Notes under the pieces: generated by a model
Database searches by the model: none
What the model was told of the DNA's origin: nothing
Seen by the model: only the letters and a program-made list of their open reading frames with translations
Program-made: the position numbers and the translations under genes
Part shown: in pieces, positions 1-9,822 of the stretch
Layout of the letters: every line of letters begins with the position of its first letter
Numbering within the stretch: position 1 is the stretch's first letter
DNA from: Hyphomicrobium_A sp965243865
GTDB lineage: Bacteria > Pseudomonadota > Alphaproteobacteria > Rhizobiales > Hyphomicrobiaceae
Assembly: GCF_965243865.1 (NCBI RefSeq)
Contig: NZ_OZ251603.1
Location: 2,418,001-2,482,000, forward strand
Reading direction: 5' to 3'
DNA: 64,000 nucleotides

Positions 1-596
1 GAACCGGCGCCCTTGAGACCCGCCGCGGTCGTGTTGACCAGCACGCAGGCCTCGCGCGATGCCTCGCTGCGCGCGTCCCAGTCGAACACCTTCACCCGCG
101 GACCGAACGTTTGGGCGAGCACCTCCGCCCGCTGCCGCGTCCTGTTGAAAATGCGCACCTCGTCCACGCCGGCTTCGAGTAACCCGTGCACGATGGCCCG
201 CGCCGCGCCGCCCGCGCCCAGCACGCACGCCGGCCCATCATGCGCTTTCCAGGCCGGAGCCGCATGGTCGAGGTTGGTCATGAAGCCGTATGTGTCGGTG
301 TTGGCAGCGTGCAGCTTTCCACCTTCCAGCCACAAGGTATTCGCCGCTTGCACCGCGCGTGCCGAGGCCTCGCGCTCGTCCGCGATGGCGTAGGCCAACT
401 CCTTGTGCGGCACCGTCACGTTGCAGCCAACGAAGCCGCGCCTGTCCAGCGAGCGCAAAAAGTCTGCGACCTCGTCCGGCCGCACCGCCTCTTTGATATA
501 GCTGCCATCGATGCCGTACTTCATCAGCCAGTAGCCGTGAATGAGCGGTGATCGCGAATGCTCGATAGGCCAACCGATGACGCAGGCACGTTTCAT
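1..596 (-). CDS. aroE: Shikimate dehydrogenase (3' part cut by window edge)
   Basis: Reduces 3-dehydroshikimate to shikimate with NADPH in the shikimate pathway; cytoplasmic. The reverse-strand reading begins MKRACVIGWPIEHSRSPLIH, the family's N-terminal substrate-binding segment with the SRSPLIH motif. It continues through NVTVPHKE (catalytic Lys) and NTDTYGF, and then a VLGAGGAARA nucleotide-binding loop and an NRT motif. The frame is open to base 1, so the C-terminus is outside the window. Its ATG overlaps the maf stop as ATGA (593-596), which implies translational coupling. The order ppsR-maf-aroE is the conserved alphaproteobacterial arrangement left of the origin. Confidence 0.93.
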   Translation of the reverse strand, partial: MKRACVIGWPIEHSRSPLIHGYWLMKYGIDGSYIKEAVRPDEVADFLRSLDRRGFVGCNVTVPHKELAYAIADEREASARAVQAANTLWLEGGKLHAANTDTYGFMTNLDHAAPAWKAHDGPACVLGAGGAARAIVHGLLEAGVDEVRIFNRTRQRAEVLAQTFGPRVKVFDWDARSEASREACVLVNTTAAGLKGAG

Positions 597-1207
597 GTCG
601 ACAAGATCCCACGCCAGCGCAGTTCGGTCAGCACCGGAAGCAGCGGCATGCCGAGAATCGTGAAATAGTCGCCATCAATCGCTTCAAAGAGCTGGATGCC
701 GAGCCCTTCCAGCTCATAGGCGCCCACCGTCTGCGTGACGCGGTCGGCCGCTCGGTTCAGGTAGTCATCGAGGAAACCGTCAGAGAAATCGCGCATCGTC
801 AGCTTCGCTGTACCAACGTGCGTAAAGCTCACCTTGCCGTCCTCGGCGAACACCACCGCGGAGTGCAACTCGTGCGTCCGCCCGCGCAACCGCTGCAACG
901 CCTCACGCGCTGCTTCGATACTCGGTGCCTTGCTCAGCAATTCACCGTCGAGCGCCAGCACTTGGTCCGCGCCGATAACGACGCACCCAGCGCGCTTGCC
1001 GCTCACATCTTCCGCCTTCGCGATCGCCAGCTTCTCGGCGATCTTTTCCGGCGCAATGTGCTTGTCCTCGGCGAACAACTGCGCGCGAATCGCCGGCTCA
1101 TCGACATCCGCCGCCTGCACCGTGAACGGCACGCCCGCTGCGGCCAGCATTTCCCGCCGCGCCCGGCTCCCCGACGCCAGAACAATCGCCCGCACACTCG
1201 TGCTCAT
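593..1207 (-). CDS. maf: Maf-family nucleotide pyrophosphatase
   Basis: Maf-like NTP pyrophosphatase, thought to remove non-canonical or modified nucleotides; cytoplasmic. The protein is 204 aa from the chosen ATG. Family motifs visible are LASGSRARREML at the N-terminus, the ADVDE segment, and GADQVL followed by an acidic stretch in the middle. The C-terminal part has YELEGLGIQLFEAIDGDY, like the family's EG.G..F...I.GDY. The ATG at 1207 is preceded at good spacing by AAGGAG; an in-frame GTG two codons earlier is less likely. It overlaps aroE by 4 nt and follows ppsR on the same strand. Substrate preference cannot be read from the sequence. Confidence 0.92.
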   Translation of the reverse strand: MSTSVRAIVLASGSRARREMLAAAGVPFTVQAADVDEPAIRAQLFAEDKHIAPEKIAEKLAIAKAEDVSGKRAGCVVIGADQVLALDGELLSKAPSIEAAREALQRLRGRTHELHSAVVFAEDGKVSFTHVGTAKLTMRDFSDGFLDDYLNRAADRVTQTVGAYELEGLGIQLFEAIDGDYFTILGMPLLPVLTELRWRGILST

Positions 1208-1227
1208 TTGCACTCCTTAGCTTCTCT

Positions 1228-1252
1228 CCCTCCCCCCTTTGACGGGGGAGGG
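1228..1252. repeat. GC-rich extragenic palindrome (CCCTCCCCC family), copy 1
   Basis: A C-rich arm (CCCTCCCCCC) faces a G-rich arm (GGGGGAGGG) across a short TTTGAC-type loop between maf and ppsR. Two closely related copies lie at 32902-32925 and 32980-33002. Such dispersed hairpins are common in Hyphomicrobiales intergenic DNA. No function can be assigned. Confidence 0.6.
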
Positions 1253-1308
1253 TTGGGGATGACGCGCTAAAACCAGGGCGCCCGCCACGAGATCGTGCAC
1301 CCCACCCC

Positions 1309-2178
1309 TCAACCATCGCTGACGGTCTTTGCTTCTTCCTTCGCCGCATCGCGATCATGCAGCAGCTTCAGGATCTGCGCTGCCGACTCCTCCACCGAAC
1401 GCCGCGTCACGTCGATCACCGGCCAGCCGTTCTGCGCGCACACCTTGCGTGAGTAGGCAATCTCCGCGTTGATGCGATCCCGATCGACGTAATCGCCAAG
1501 GTTGCGGTCGGCCAGCAGCATCGCCCGGTGCCGGCGCACCTCAGCGATGCGATCCGGGCTTGCAATCAGGCATACGACGAAAGCGCCATGCGGCTTCGTC
1601 AGCTTTTCGGGCAGCGGAATGGACGGCACCAACGGCACATTCGCCGTCTTGTATCCGCGCTGGGCGAGATAGATACAGGTCGGCGTCTTCGATGTGCGCG
1701 AGATCCCGAGCACAATGATATCGGCATCGTTGAGATCGTTGGGCAGATGCCCGTCATCATGCGCCATCGTGAAGTTCAGAGCATCGATGCGCCGGAAATA
1801 ATCGGCATCGAGCACGTGCTGGCCGGCAACCGTGGGCGTCCGCGGCGCTCCCAAATAGCTTTCCAGCACCTGCATGATCGGCTGCAGAACGGCAAGGCAG
1901 GGAATCTTCAGTTCGCTGCAGCGCTTCTCCAGCTCCTCAGACAGCTCGTGATTGGTGATCGTATAGAGCACGATCCCCGGCGCCTGCTCGATCTCTTGCA
2001 GAACACGTTTCATCTGCCGCGCCGTTCTGACGAGCGGATGCACGTGCTCGATCGGACGCACCAGCGCGTACTGCACCGATGCCGCCTTTGCGATTGTGGT
2101 GAGCGTCTCGCCCGTCGAGTCCGACACGAGATGCAGGTGAAAGAAACTCGGCAAATCGCTTGCCATGACCCTCGCCAT
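1309..2178 (-). CDS. ppsR: Pyruvate, phosphate dikinase / PEP synthase regulatory protein (DUF299)
   Basis: Bifunctional ADP-dependent kinase and Pi-dependent pyrophosphorylase family that switches PEP synthase or PPDK off and on by threonine phosphorylation. The protein is 289 aa, the usual length. The N-terminal HLHLVSDSTGET is the family signature, and GISRTSKTPT near residue 150 is the phosphate-binding loop. A second ATG at 2166 has GAGGG just upstream, so the first four residues are uncertain. It is the first leftward gene beside the candidate replication origin, matching the Caulobacter and Rickettsia order (RP001/CC_0001-type gene). Whether PEP synthase or PPDK is the target cannot be told here. 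Confidence 0.9.
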   Translation of the reverse strand: MARVMASDLPSFFHLHLVSDSTGETLTTIAKAASVQYALVRPIEHVHPLVRTARQMKRVLQEIEQAPGIVLYTITNHELSEELEKRCSELKIPCLAVLQPIMQVLESYLGAPRTPTVAGQHVLDADYFRRIDALNFTMAHDDGHLPNDLNDADIIVLGISRTSKTPTCIYLAQRGYKTANVPLVPSIPLPEKLTKPHGAFVVCLIASPDRIAEVRRHRAMLLADRNLGDYVDRDRINAEIAYSRKVCAQNGWPVIDVTRRSVEESAAQILKLLHDRDAAKEEAKTVSDG

Positions 2179-2602
2179 ATCAGCGGGATGGAATGTTGAT
2201 AACCGCCCTAGTTATCCCGAGAGGCACTGCAACTCGCCCGCTTGATGCCAGAGCCCCGTCTTCTCGTCCACGACACTCCCCACATTCCCCAAATCTGGGA
2301 CTGTCCAACAGGGAGTTCGTCTCTCCATGAGGATTGGAGTGTTCTTGGCCCCTCGTCCAGCACCTCTCAACACGTCCACCGTACCAGTTGCAGCGTCCCA
2401 CCCTACCCTAGGGCGTTGATGGGACAGTCCATAAATCGCTCTAGTGGCTCCGGACCTCCCCGGACCACCAGATCAGCTGCCGCTCGTCTACCCCTGTGCG
2501 CGACCTCAGGATTAGGCTAGGACAACCAGCTAATCCTCAGAACCCCCCGGGGTAAGAGTAGTAAAAATAAAAGTCTAAGATTCTAGATTGGTTTAAGTAC
2601 AG
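2179..2602. other. Candidate chromosomal replication origin (oriC) between ppsR and hemE
   Basis: This gene-free stretch separates outward-facing ppsR and hemE, the exact context of the Caulobacter and Rickettsia origins. DnaA-box-like 9-mers are TGTTGATAA at 2194-2202 (one mismatch to TGTGGATAA) and a weaker TTATCCCGA at 2212-2220. An AT-rich block spans about 2555-2600 and contains GATTC (GANTC) at 2579-2583. Inverted copies of GGGACTGTCC lie at 2297-2306 and 2421-2430. An imperfect hairpin pairs 2505-2515 with 2530-2540. There is no dense DnaA-box cluster, so the call rests mainly on synteny. The region must also hold the ppsR and hemE promoters. Confidence 0.55.
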
Positions 2603-3679
2603 ATGGGCGCACCCGCACAGGCTTCGGCCAAATCCTTCCCGAAGCGCAAGCTGCTGGAGGTCCTTTTCGGCGAAGCCTGCTGGCCACCGCCGATCTGGCT
2701 CATGCGCCAAGCTGGGCGCTACCTGCCGGAGTACCGCCAGGTGCGCGCCTCCGTCGGCGGCTTCCTCGAGCTCTGCTACACGCCCGCCCTCGCAGCCGAA
2801 GTCACGCTGCAGCCGATCCGCCGCTACGCCTTCGATGCGGCGATCCTGTTCTCCGACATCCTCGTCGTCCCCGATGCACTGGGCCAGGGCGTCCGCTTCG
2901 TCGAGGGTGAGGGCCCGCGTCTCGATCCGATTACCGACGCTGCCGGCCTCACCTGCCTGAACCCCAGCGCGACGGGTGAGAAATTCTCCCGCGTCTACGA
3001 AACCGTGCAGCGCTTGCGCCAGGATTTGCCGCCCGAAGTCGCGCTGATCGGCTTTTGCGGCGCCCCGTGGACCGTCGCCACCTACATGGTCGGCGGCCAG
3101 GGCTCATCCGACCAGGCTGCGGCCCGCACCCTCGCCTACCGTGACCGCGCAACCTTCGCACAGTTGATCGACATCGTGATCGAGACCTCGATCGAATATC
3201 TCGACGGCCAGGTGCGCGCTGGTGCCGACTGCCTGCAGATCTTCGACAGCTGGGCCGGCAACCTCCCGGATGGGGAATTCGATGATTGGGTGGTGGCGCC
3301 GACCCGTAGAATCGCCGCAGAGCTGAGACGTCGCCACCCGCAGGTGCCGATCATCGGCTTTCCGCGCGGGGCAGGCAGCAACGCAGAACGCTACGCGCAC
3401 GAAACGCGCGTCGAGGGACTTGGATGCGACACGGCCATGCCGTTGCGACAGATGCAGGAGCTTGCGCAGAGAGCGGGCGTTGCCGTGCAGGGCAACCTCG
3501 ATCCGCTGCTGCTCGCCGCCGGCGGCCCGATGCTCGATGCGCGCGTCGACGCAACGCTAACAGCGCTCCGCGGGGCTCCGTTCATCTTCAACCTCGGACA
3601 CGGCATCATTCCGCAAACCCCGCCCGAGCACGTTTCCCAGCTGGTCGAGCGCGTTCGCGCTTCCAAGCCGGACGCCTGA
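2603..3679 (+). CDS. hemE: Uroporphyrinogen decarboxylase
   Basis: Decarboxylates the four acetate side chains of uroporphyrinogen III to give coproporphyrinogen III in haem biosynthesis; cytoplasmic. The protein is 358 aa, normal for HemE. Signatures are MRQAGRYLPEYR (residues 34-45), the FDAAILFSDILV segment (about 77-88) and GFCGAPWTVATYM (about 150-162). The first ATG is used and has no strong Shine-Dalgarno sequence. hemJ starts 3 nt after the stop, so the two haem genes form an operon running away from the candidate origin. hemE next to the origin is a conserved alphaproteobacterial trait. Confidence 0.96.
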   Translation: MGAPAQASAKSFPKRKLLEVLFGEACWPPPIWLMRQAGRYLPEYRQVRASVGGFLELCYTPALAAEVTLQPIRRYAFDAAILFSDILVVPDALGQGVRFVEGEGPRLDPITDAAGLTCLNPSATGEKFSRVYETVQRLRQDLPPEVALIGFCGAPWTVATYMVGGQGSSDQAAARTLAYRDRATFAQLIDIVIETSIEYLDGQVRAGADCLQIFDSWAGNLPDGEFDDWVVAPTRRIAAELRRRHPQVPIIGFPRGAGSNAERYAHETRVEGLGCDTAMPLRQMQELAQRAGVAVQGNLDPLLLAAGGPMLDARVDATLTALRGAPFIFNLGHGIIPQTPPEHVSQLVERVRASKPDA

Positions 3680-3682
3680 GCC

Positions 3683-4213
3683 ATGGCCGATCTGCCGCCG
3701 GACGGTGCCTCACCCGCGAAGCGCGCCGCGATCGCGCTGGCAATCACGGTCGGCTTGCTCGTTGCGGCGTGGCTCGTCCTGGGAGATGGCGCCTACCTGT
3801 GGGTGAAGGCCGCGCACATCATCGCCGTCATCGCCTGGATGGCTGGCATGTTGTATCTGCCGCGGCTGTTCATCTACCACTGCGACGCGCCGAAGGGCTC
3901 TGCCCAATCCGAGACCTTCAAGGTCATGGAGCACCGGCTCCTCAACGTCATCATCAACCCGGCGATGGTCCTCACCTGGGTGCTGGGGCTATGGCTCGCT
4001 TGGCAGGGCGCCTTCTTCACCGATGGCTGGCTGCACGCCAAGCTTGCACTCGTCCTCGCCATGTCGGGCGTGCACGGATTTTTTTCGGCATCCGTGCGCC
4101 GCTTCGCTGCCGACGCCAACACCACTTCGCAGCGCGCCTGGCGCATGTGGAACGAGGTGCCGACTGTCCTTATGATCGTTATCGTGCTTCTCGTGGTCGT
4201 GAAGCCGTTCTGA
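3683..4213 (+). CDS. hemJ: Protoporphyrinogen IX oxidase HemJ (UPF0093)
   Basis: Integral membrane protoporphyrinogen oxidase used in place of HemG or HemY for the penultimate haem step. The protein is 176 aa with about four hydrophobic helices (near residues 17-33, 44-65, 90-110 and 160-173). The conserved His of VKAAHIIAVIAWMAG (H45) and the WLHAKL motif (about 116-121) are present. It lies 3 nt downstream of hemE, so synthesis is probably coupled. The redox partner cannot be told from the sequence. Confidence 0.9.
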   Translation: MADLPPDGASPAKRAAIALAITVGLLVAAWLVLGDGAYLWVKAAHIIAVIAWMAGMLYLPRLFIYHCDAPKGSAQSETFKVMEHRLLNVIINPAMVLTWVLGLWLAWQGAFFTDGWLHAKLALVLAMSGVHGFFSASVRRFAADANTTSQRAWRMWNEVPTVLMIVIVLLVVVKPF

Positions 4214-4443
4214 CTTAAATCTTGACCGAATAGCTTTTCTCTGGCTTTTCCATCTGCTATAAGGCTTGCTAATTCCACATCGACTCGGGGCCGCTCAGGC
4301 CTATGAGTTGGTCGCCAAGGCCCCACCTCAAGGGGTAAGGCCGACCGCCTCGTGGCTTCGCCACGACTGACGAAACCCCCCACCTTCCGGCCACGGCCTC
4401 TTTCACATCCCGCCTCATCCGCCGTGGCCCTCCGGAGCATTCC
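4214..4443 (+). promoter_or_regulatory. rho leader region
   Basis: A 230-bp untranslated stretch between hemJ and rho. It contains a short hairpin CGTGGC-TTC-GCCACG at 4351-4365 and several C-rich, G-poor runs near 4380-4443, the sort of sequence Rho binds. Long leaders with Rho-dependent autoregulation are known for rho in other bacteria; that it happens here is inference. TATAAG at 4258-4263 could be a -10 element, but no matching -35 is seen. Confidence 0.4.
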
Positions 4444-5709
4444 ATGAAGGAAATGAAGCTCGAAGACCTCAAGCTCAAGACTCCAGCGGAGCTGCTGAGC
4501 TTCGCGGAAGAGCACGGCGTCGAGAACGGCTCAACCATGCGCAAGCAGGAGTTGATGTTCGCGACCCTGAAGCAGCTTGCCGCCAAAGAGGTTGAAATCG
4601 TCGGCACGGGTGTCGTCGAGGTGCTGCAGGACGGCTTCGGCTTCCTGCGCTCGCCCGACGCCAACTACCTGCCCGGCCCTGACGACATCTATGTCTCGCC
4701 CTCGCAGATCCGGCGTTTCGCCCTGCGCTCGGGTGACACCGTCGAAGGCGTGATCCGCTCGCCCAAGGAAGGAGAGCGTTACTTCGCGCTCCTCAAGGTC
4801 TCGAAGATCAACTTCGAGGACCCCGAGGCGACCAAGCACAAGATCAACTTCGACAACCTGACGCCCCTCTATCCGACCGAGTGGCTGAAGCTCGAGACCG
4901 AGGATCCGACCGTCAAGGATCTGTCGCCGCGCGTGATCGACATCGTCGCCCCGCTCGGCAAGGGCCAGCGCGCTCTGATCGTCGCCCCGCCGCGCACCGG
5001 CAAGACGGTGCTGCTGCAGAACATCGCCCACTCCATCACCACTAATCACCCCGAGTGCTACCTCATCGTGCTGCTCATCGACGAGCGCCCGGAAGAGGTC
5101 ACCGACATGCAGCGCTCGGTGAAGGGCGAGGTCATCTCCTCCACCTTCGACGAGCCGCCGTCGCGCCACGTGCAGGTCTCGGAAATGGTCATCGAGAAGG
5201 CCAAGCGCCTCGTCGAGCACAAGCGCGACGTGGTCATCCTGCTCGATTCCATCACGCGTCTGGGTCGTGCCTACAACACCGTTGTGCCGTCCTCCGGCAA
5301 GGTGCTGACCGGCGGTGTCGACTCCAACGCCCTGCAGCGCCCCAAGCGCTTCTTCGGTGCGGCCCGTAACATCGAAGAAGGCGGCTCGCTGACCATCATC
5401 GCGACGGCCCTCATCGACACCGGTTCGCGCATGGACGAGGTCATCTTCGAAGAGTTCAAGGGCACCGGTAACTCGGAAATCATTCTCGACCGCAAGGTCT
5501 CCGACAAGCGCGTCTTTCCGGCGATCGACGTGTCCCGGTCCGGCACCCGCAAGGAGGACCTGCTCGTTCCGAAGGACCAGCTCAAGAAGGTCTACGTCCT
5601 GCGCCGCATCCTCAACCCGATGGGCACACAGGACGGCATCGAGTTCCTCATCGACAAGCTGCGCTCGACCAAAACCAACGGCGAGTTCTTCCAGTCGATG
5701 AACACCTGA
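4444..5709 (+). CDS. rho: Transcription termination factor Rho
   Basis: Hexameric RNA-dependent ATPase that terminates transcription. The protein is 421 aa, full length. The N-terminal Rho_N helices are followed by the cold-shock RNA-binding domain with DGFGFLRS (residues 63-70). The Walker A is APPRTGKT (181-188), and the Q- and R-loop regions and DEVIFEEFKGTGN follow. The ATG is preceded by GGAG. It has its own leader and an intrinsic terminator immediately after. The hemE-hemJ-rho order is conserved near alphaproteobacterial origins. Confidence 0.98.
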   Translation: MKEMKLEDLKLKTPAELLSFAEEHGVENGSTMRKQELMFATLKQLAAKEVEIVGTGVVEVLQDGFGFLRSPDANYLPGPDDIYVSPSQIRRFALRSGDTVEGVIRSPKEGERYFALLKVSKINFEDPEATKHKINFDNLTPLYPTEWLKLETEDPTVKDLSPRVIDIVAPLGKGQRALIVAPPRTGKTVLLQNIAHSITTNHPECYLIVLLIDERPEEVTDMQRSVKGEVISSTFDEPPSRHVQVSEMVIEKAKRLVEHKRDVVILLDSITRLGRAYNTVVPSSGKVLTGGVDSNALQRPKRFFGAARNIEEGGSLTIIATALIDTGSRMDEVIFEEFKGTGNSEIILDRKVSDKRVFPAIDVSRSGTRKEDLLVPKDQLKKVYVLRRILNPMGTQDGIEFLIDKLRSTKTNGEFFQSMNT

Positions 5710-5742
5710 TCGCGCACCGTTGCGCTTCACATGAAACAGCAA

Positions 5743-5770
5743 AGGGCCGCTTCACCGCGGCCCTTTTTTA
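5743..5770 (+). terminator. Intrinsic terminator after rho
   Basis: A perfect 8-bp stem AGGGCCGC/GCGGCCCT (5743-5750 with 5757-5764) and a 6-nt loop are followed directly by a run of T. It lies 33 nt after the rho stop. Confidence 0.9.
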
Positions 5771-5906
5771 TTGTCTGCAGTGCTTTGAAGCCGCCGCACG
5801 CATCCGCTTAACCCGCTTTCGACACCCGCACCCGCCCCTTCACACCGGCGACACGGGCGCGTGGAGGTGACGTGGAGGCAGCCCACCTACGCTTCCTCCC
5901 CACCTC

Positions 5907-5951
5907 CGTCATCCCGGCGAAGGCCGGGACCCAGACACCTTTCCCCACGTG
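5907..5951. repeat. REP-like repeat A at the 3' side of the GIY-YIG gene
   Basis: The hairpin TCCCGGCgaaGGCCGGGA is followed by CCAGACACCTTTCCCCACG. The same arrangement recurs in the same orientation at 6441-6482, on the other side of the GIY-YIG gene. The repeat ends right at the GIY-YIG stop codon (5952-5954). Confidence 0.75.
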
Positions 5952-6326
5952 CTACATCGGCGGTAGATCTGCCGGCATATCGAGGATCGTCCCGTCGCTG
6001 CGATCGAAGAGATCAATCCATTCCGGATTGGCGCTCTCGATCAGCCGCAGCTTCCATAGCCGGTTCCACTTCTTCAGCCGCTTCTCGCGCACGATGGCCG
6101 CGTCCATACTCTCGTGCATCTCGTAGTAGACGAGATGATGCACGTGGTGCTTTGCGGTGAATCCTTCGCGCAAATCCTGAACATGCTCGCTCATGCGGCC
6201 TTCAAGGTTGCTTGTCACGCCGATGTAGAGCGTTCCATTGCGCGCGCTGGCGAGAATGTAGACGCAGGGACGCTTGTCCAAACGCAGCCCCAAGGGTGCA
6301 GGATCGAATGGGCCAGCCTGCAACAA
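5952..6326 (-). CDS. GIY-YIG family endonuclease domain protein
   Basis: A small single-domain GIY-YIG protein (124 aa) of the YhbQ/UvrC N-terminal-like type. The VYILAS...GTLYIGVTSNLEGRMSEH stretch (residues about 22-48) supplies both Tyr residues and the catalytic Arg. Later residues include HHLVYYE and an AIVREKRLKKW segment with the metal-binding Glu. Its role is unknown; solitary members of this group have been linked to repair or mobile DNA without firm proof. It is bracketed by direct repeats (5907-5951 and 6441-6482), with an inverted related repeat at 6353-6382, and has no operon partner. The true start could be slightly downstream. Confidence 0.8.
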   Translation of the reverse strand: MLQAGPFDPAPLGLRLDKRPCVYILASARNGTLYIGVTSNLEGRMSEHVQDLREGFTAKHHVHHLVYYEMHESMDAAIVREKRLKKWNRLWKLRLIESANPEWIDLFDRSDGTILDMPADLPPM

Positions 6327-6352
6327 CCGTAGCGAATTTTGAAGCGCGACTA

Positions 6353-6382
6353 GGTTCCCGCCTGCGCCTGCGCGGGAATGAC
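6353..6382. repeat. REP-like repeat C, inverted, upstream of the GIY-YIG gene
   Basis: The stem TTCCCGC (6355-6361) pairs with GCGGGAA (6372-6378). On the reverse strand it reads GTCATTCCCGC..., the same head as repeat B at 6441, so it is an inverted member of the same family. Confidence 0.65.
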
Positions 6383-6440
6383 GGGTGTTGTGTGTCTGCG
6401 CCCATCCGATACGTCAGGGCGTGCGATCTCCCCCTCTCAA

Positions 6441-6506
6441 GTCATTCCCGGGGCGGCGGGAATCCAGACACCTCTCCCCACGAGGCGCGTGGGGAGAGGT
6501 GTCTGG
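6441..6506. repeat. REP-like repeat B with an 18-bp perfect hairpin
   Basis: The head GTCATTCCCG...CGGGAATCC (6441-6465) matches repeats A and C. It runs into CCAGACACCTCTCCCCAC (6464-6481), which is perfectly complementary to 6489-6506 across a 7-nt loop. This is the longest perfect stem seen in the window outside terminators. There is no T-run, so it does not look like an intrinsic terminator. Confidence 0.75.
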
Positions 6507-6600
6507 GCCGCCAGAGGCGCCCGGCGCCAGCGGCGGGCACCAGCTTGCGCGTCACCCGCCGCACACCAAGCTTCCGTCCATTCGTATTGGAGCAAAAAAC

Positions 6601-7620
6601 CTACTCTGCCGCGTCGACGATGCGGCGCGCTTCCTGCGCGGGCGTCTCGGCCGGTTGCGCCTTCGGCTTGTAGCGCTCCGGCTCACCCTGCCCCGGCTTG
6701 TAGTAAAGCGGCAGCAGCACCTGCTCGATGTAACCCTTGGGATAATGCGGCAGTTCGTCGACGCCGAGGTCCTTCGCCGTGATCGGCCGGGAAGGATGCT
6801 CGTTGAATGTCCCGAACACTCTGTCCCACACCGTGAGCAGCAGGCCGAAGTTGCAATCGCCTTCTGTGCCCCAGTTCACGTGATGCAGGTGGTGGACACG
6901 CCCGATCGAGAGATGCTTCTGCAGCGGTCCAAGCCGCGCATCGACGTTCGAGTGCTGCACGATCAGCGTCACCGTGATGAGGAAGCCCAGCACCACGGCC
7001 ACAGGCGCCGGCATGCCGATGATCACCAGCGGCATGTTGCCGACCATCATATCGATCGCCTGATGCAGCGGATGGCGCAGCACGCCGTTGAAGCCGTAAA
7101 GCCGCCCGACGCCGTGATGCACGGCATGCAGCCGCCACATCGGAGACCACTTGTGGCTCAGATAGTGCATCACCATGAACGCGAAGTCGGCGAACACGAA
7201 CGCCATGATGACCTGCGCCCACATCGGCCACTGCGTCGGCCACAGGCCCTGGAACGGGAACAGCCAGCAGATCACCGGGATCAGCAGCACGCCGACGGTC
7301 GCCTGATACTCGTAGACGACGAGATGCAGGAAGTTGGCGGTATTGTCGCCGTGCGACTCGTGATCGTTCCAGTCGTCGAAGAAGGGCGCGATCTTCTCCG
7401 CGCCGAACGCCGTCGCATAGGCGATGACCAGCAGCGGCAGAATCAGCAGATAGGCCCAGGTGTGGCCCTGCGCGACGACAAGCTCGGCAACAACCCAATA
7501 GGCAGCGGCCGTCAGGCCGAACATCATGAAGGGTGCGTAGCCATAGCGCACGATCGTGCGTAGTGCCGACATCAGCAAGTCTCCGAAAGGGGCGTCACGA
7601 GTTCCAGCTAACTCCGACAT
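6601..7620 (-). CDS. Sterol desaturase / fatty acid hydroxylase superfamily protein
   Basis: Integral membrane di-iron oxygenase family. The protein is 339 aa with hydrophobic helices near residues 25-45, 55-72, 105-125 and 135-155. The histidine clusters HYLSH, HAVHH and HHLHH, with a further HSN, are typical of the metal centre. The product class in this family includes hydroxylated fatty acids, carotenoids, hopanoids and sterols; the substrate here is unknown. The C-terminus ends in a charged AEPERYK-type tail. It lies downstream of, and on the same strand as, the DUF255 gene, about 90 bp away. Confidence 0.88.
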   Translation of the reverse strand: MSELAGTRDAPFGDLLMSALRTIVRYGYAPFMMFGLTAAAYWVVAELVVAQGHTWAYLLILPLLVIAYATAFGAEKIAPFFDDWNDHESHGDNTANFLHLVVYEYQATVGVLLIPVICWLFPFQGLWPTQWPMWAQVIMAFVFADFAFMVMHYLSHKWSPMWRLHAVHHGVGRLYGFNGVLRHPLHQAIDMMVGNMPLVIIGMPAPVAVVLGFLITVTLIVQHSNVDARLGPLQKHLSIGRVHHLHHVNWGTEGDCNFGLLLTVWDRVFGTFNEHPSRPITAKDLGVDELPHYPKGYIEQVLLPLYYKPGQGEPERYKPKAQPAETPAQEARRIVDAAE

Positions 7621-7713
7621 CCGACTACCGGCTGAGATGCGCTCGCATTGGCGATGGCCAATGGGCAGACTCAGGCCGGCTCTATGATGTCACCTCACGC
7701 GTATTGAGCTTGT

Positions 7714-9744
<2,031 letters not shown>

Positions 9745-9822
9745 CACCTTCCCCTGCTGCCGGTCCAAACCGCGGCCCGCGGCTAACATGGGGCCTTAAC
9801 GCCCTAACGGCTAGTTCAGTGC

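Noticed and set aside
4222..4263. Sigma-70 promoter TTGACC/TATAAG before rho
   Set aside because: The spacer is 30 nt, far too long for one promoter.
4531..5742. Long open frame antisense to rho (403 codons)
   Set aside because: It is a mirror of high-GC codon use in rho; composition is Arg/Asp/Val-rich with no domain, and rho itself is certain.
6385..7563. Open frame opposite the sterol-desaturase gene (392 codons)
   Set aside because: His/Arg-rich shadow; the reverse strand has intact His-box motifs and membrane helices.
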